From Bradyrhizobium sp. G127 (GTDB lineage: Bacteria > Pseudomonadota > Alphaproteobacteria > Rhizobiales > Xanthobacteraceae), in NCBI RefSeq assembly GCF_021502575.1, contig NZ_JAKFGN010000001.1, positions 1,984,001-2,048,000 of the forward strand: 64,000 nt of DNA, given 5' to 3'. The notes below the pieces were generated by a model that did not search any database, was not told the origin of the DNA, and was given only the letters and a program-made list of their open reading frames with translations. Within the stretch, counting starts at the first letter, position 1. Each line of letters begins with the position of its first letter. This document shows positions 62,985 to 64,000 of the stretch, in pieces. The position numbers and the translations under genes are program-made.

Positions 62985-63992
62985 TCAGGCTATGGGAGCC
63001 GATCCAGCTGTGGTGCTCGCGCCTGAGTTGCGCTTCCATCTGCGCAACACGGCTGAAATCAGTGTTTTGTAGAAGGCCACTTCTGCAACACCAAATAGCG
63101 TCCCGGCGATCAGGGATGCAGCAAAGGACATAGCAGTTAGGAGTGCGGTTGATAGACCGAAGGTTTTTAGCGCGGCCAACAAGGCAACGATCACGCTAAA
63201 ATGTGTCAGATAGATTCCATAGGACGCGTCCCCAAGGATCATTGCGATTTGCGGCACCTTTACCAAGCGGGCGGATGCCATCATGACCGATGACAGGAAT
63301 ACGGCATAGAGAAGGGCCTGAGAGACAAGCGAGACGGCCAACACAATTTGGCTTGCCGCGAACGCGATGAGGGCAATGATCATATAGCAGGCGGGTTCGA
63401 TCTTTTCGAGCCTATCAAAGTTGATGGCGCACAGCAGCCCAACCGCAAAAAACTGGTTGTAGCGCGAGATCGGAATAAGCCATCCCGGCTGAGCAACGTC
63501 AGAGGTAATTGCATAGCCACTGGCGAGATGGATCAAGAGCAGCCATCCGATGACCGATATGGTTAGTGCTTTATCGGACATCCTGATCGCGAAAACGCAG
63601 GCCGCCAACGCGTAGAAGAAAATCTCATAAATGAGAGTCCAGTACGGAAGGTTGAACGGTGTCAGCTTGTCGGTGGGGAGGAGAAGCGCTGTCCAGATAT
63701 CAAAGCTGAGCGGAGCGATGGTTGCGGCGACTGCACATGCCATCCAGTAGGACGGGTAGATTCTGAGAAATCGACGCGTAATAAATTCGGTGGTGGACAT
63801 TTTTCTGTTCGTGCCGATCACGAACCCGCTGATGCAGAAAAACATCAATACGCCGATGTATCCGAAATCAAATTTTAGGATCGATTTGTAATCCGATACG
63901 GCCGCGATCGAAGACATTACGATCGAGTGTTGAACCAGAACACAAATCGCCGCGATGCCGCGGAGTGCCTGAATCCCCGGATAGAATTGCAT
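62985..63992 (-). CDS. Acyltransferase family 3 (OafA/NodX-type) membrane protein
   Basis: The 335-residue protein has about ten hydrophobic helices and the family's start (YPGIQALRGIAAICVLVQHS) with the conserved arginine and histidine, plus FFCISGFVIGTNRKM and RRFLRIYPSYWMACA. These enzymes O-acetylate or O-acylate surface polysaccharides. It is AT-richer than the GTA genes and converges on them. It could alter the receptor recognised by the tail spike, but that is speculation. Confidence 0.87.
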   Translation of the reverse strand: MQFYPGIQALRGIAAICVLVQHSIVMSSIAAVSDYKSILKFDFGYIGVLMFFCISGFVIGTNRKMSTTEFITRRFLRIYPSYWMACAVAATIAPLSFDIWTALLLPTDKLTPFNLPYWTLIYEIFFYALAACVFAIRMSDKALTISVIGWLLLIHLASGYAITSDVAQPGWLIPISRYNQFFAVGLLCAINFDRLEKIEPACYMIIALIAFAASQIVLAVSLVSQALLYAVFLSSVMMASARLVKVPQIAMILGDASYGIYLTHFSVIVALLAALKTFGLSTALLTAMSFAASLIAGTLFGVAEVAFYKTLISAVLRRWKRNSGASTTAGSAPIA

Positions 63993-64000
63993 TCAAACAC

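Overview
The window looks like a chromosomal segment from an alphaproteobacterium of the Bradyrhizobium / Rhodopseudomonas / Nitrobacter / Afipia group (Nitrobacteraceae). The grounds are high GC content, many small protein families typical of this group (DUF1491, DUF2336, DUF4332, DUF5330, DUF6456, a MucR-type regulator, UPF0260) and its dispersed palindromic intergenic repeats. The genus cannot be fixed from the sequence alone. No rRNA, tRNA or CRISPR array was recognised.

Left part (1-33.6 kb, mostly housekeeping). A Tat-signal protein runs off the left edge. It is followed by a Bcr/CflA-type efflux pump and a leftward block for methylmalonyl-CoA metabolism: mutA, a GFA-family gene, mutB, a DUF3298 lipoprotein-like gene, meaB and pcp, several with coupled starts. 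A folate operon (folP-folB-folK) lies upstream of it. Next come small DUF4332 and DUF2267 genes, a HerA-like ATPase, an M20 dipeptidase, a repeat-filled gap, a class II aldolase, a GT39-type transferase, a MucR regulator, an orphan DnaA-domain-IV protein coupled to DUF6456, sufE, a DivJ-like histidine kinase with a peptidoglycan-binding partner, DUF2336, a TerC-family protein, a DUF1254/DUF1214 pair and a class A penicillin-binding protein.

Middle (33-39.7 kb, accessory and small genes). A DHA2 multidrug exporter is followed by a run of very small proteins, a stand-alone response regulator, and an AT-richer island carrying a HicA-like protein and a DNA-binding partner behind a palindromic operator. 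This island abuts a higA antitoxin gene that keeps only the last codons of a higB toxin gene. Two copies of a promoter-like repeat flank this stretch.

Right part (39.8-62.7 kb). This is a nearly complete gene transfer agent (GTA) structural cluster of the Rhodobacter capsulatus type, in canonical order: small and large terminase, portal, gp3.5-like, prohead protease, capsid, connector, stopper, tail terminator, tail tube, gp10, gp10.1, short tape measure, gp12, gp13, NlpC/P60 gp14, TIM-barrel gp15 and a DUF2793 spike. Unlike compact GTA operons it is interrupted by unrelated genes: cupin, GIY-YIG nuclease, Spy-like chaperone, trypsin-like protease, porin fragment, metallothionein-like protein, one intact and one decayed toxin-immunity locus. 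It is also interrupted by at least seven palindromic repeat elements that sit exactly at gene boundaries. A membrane acyltransferase closes the window.
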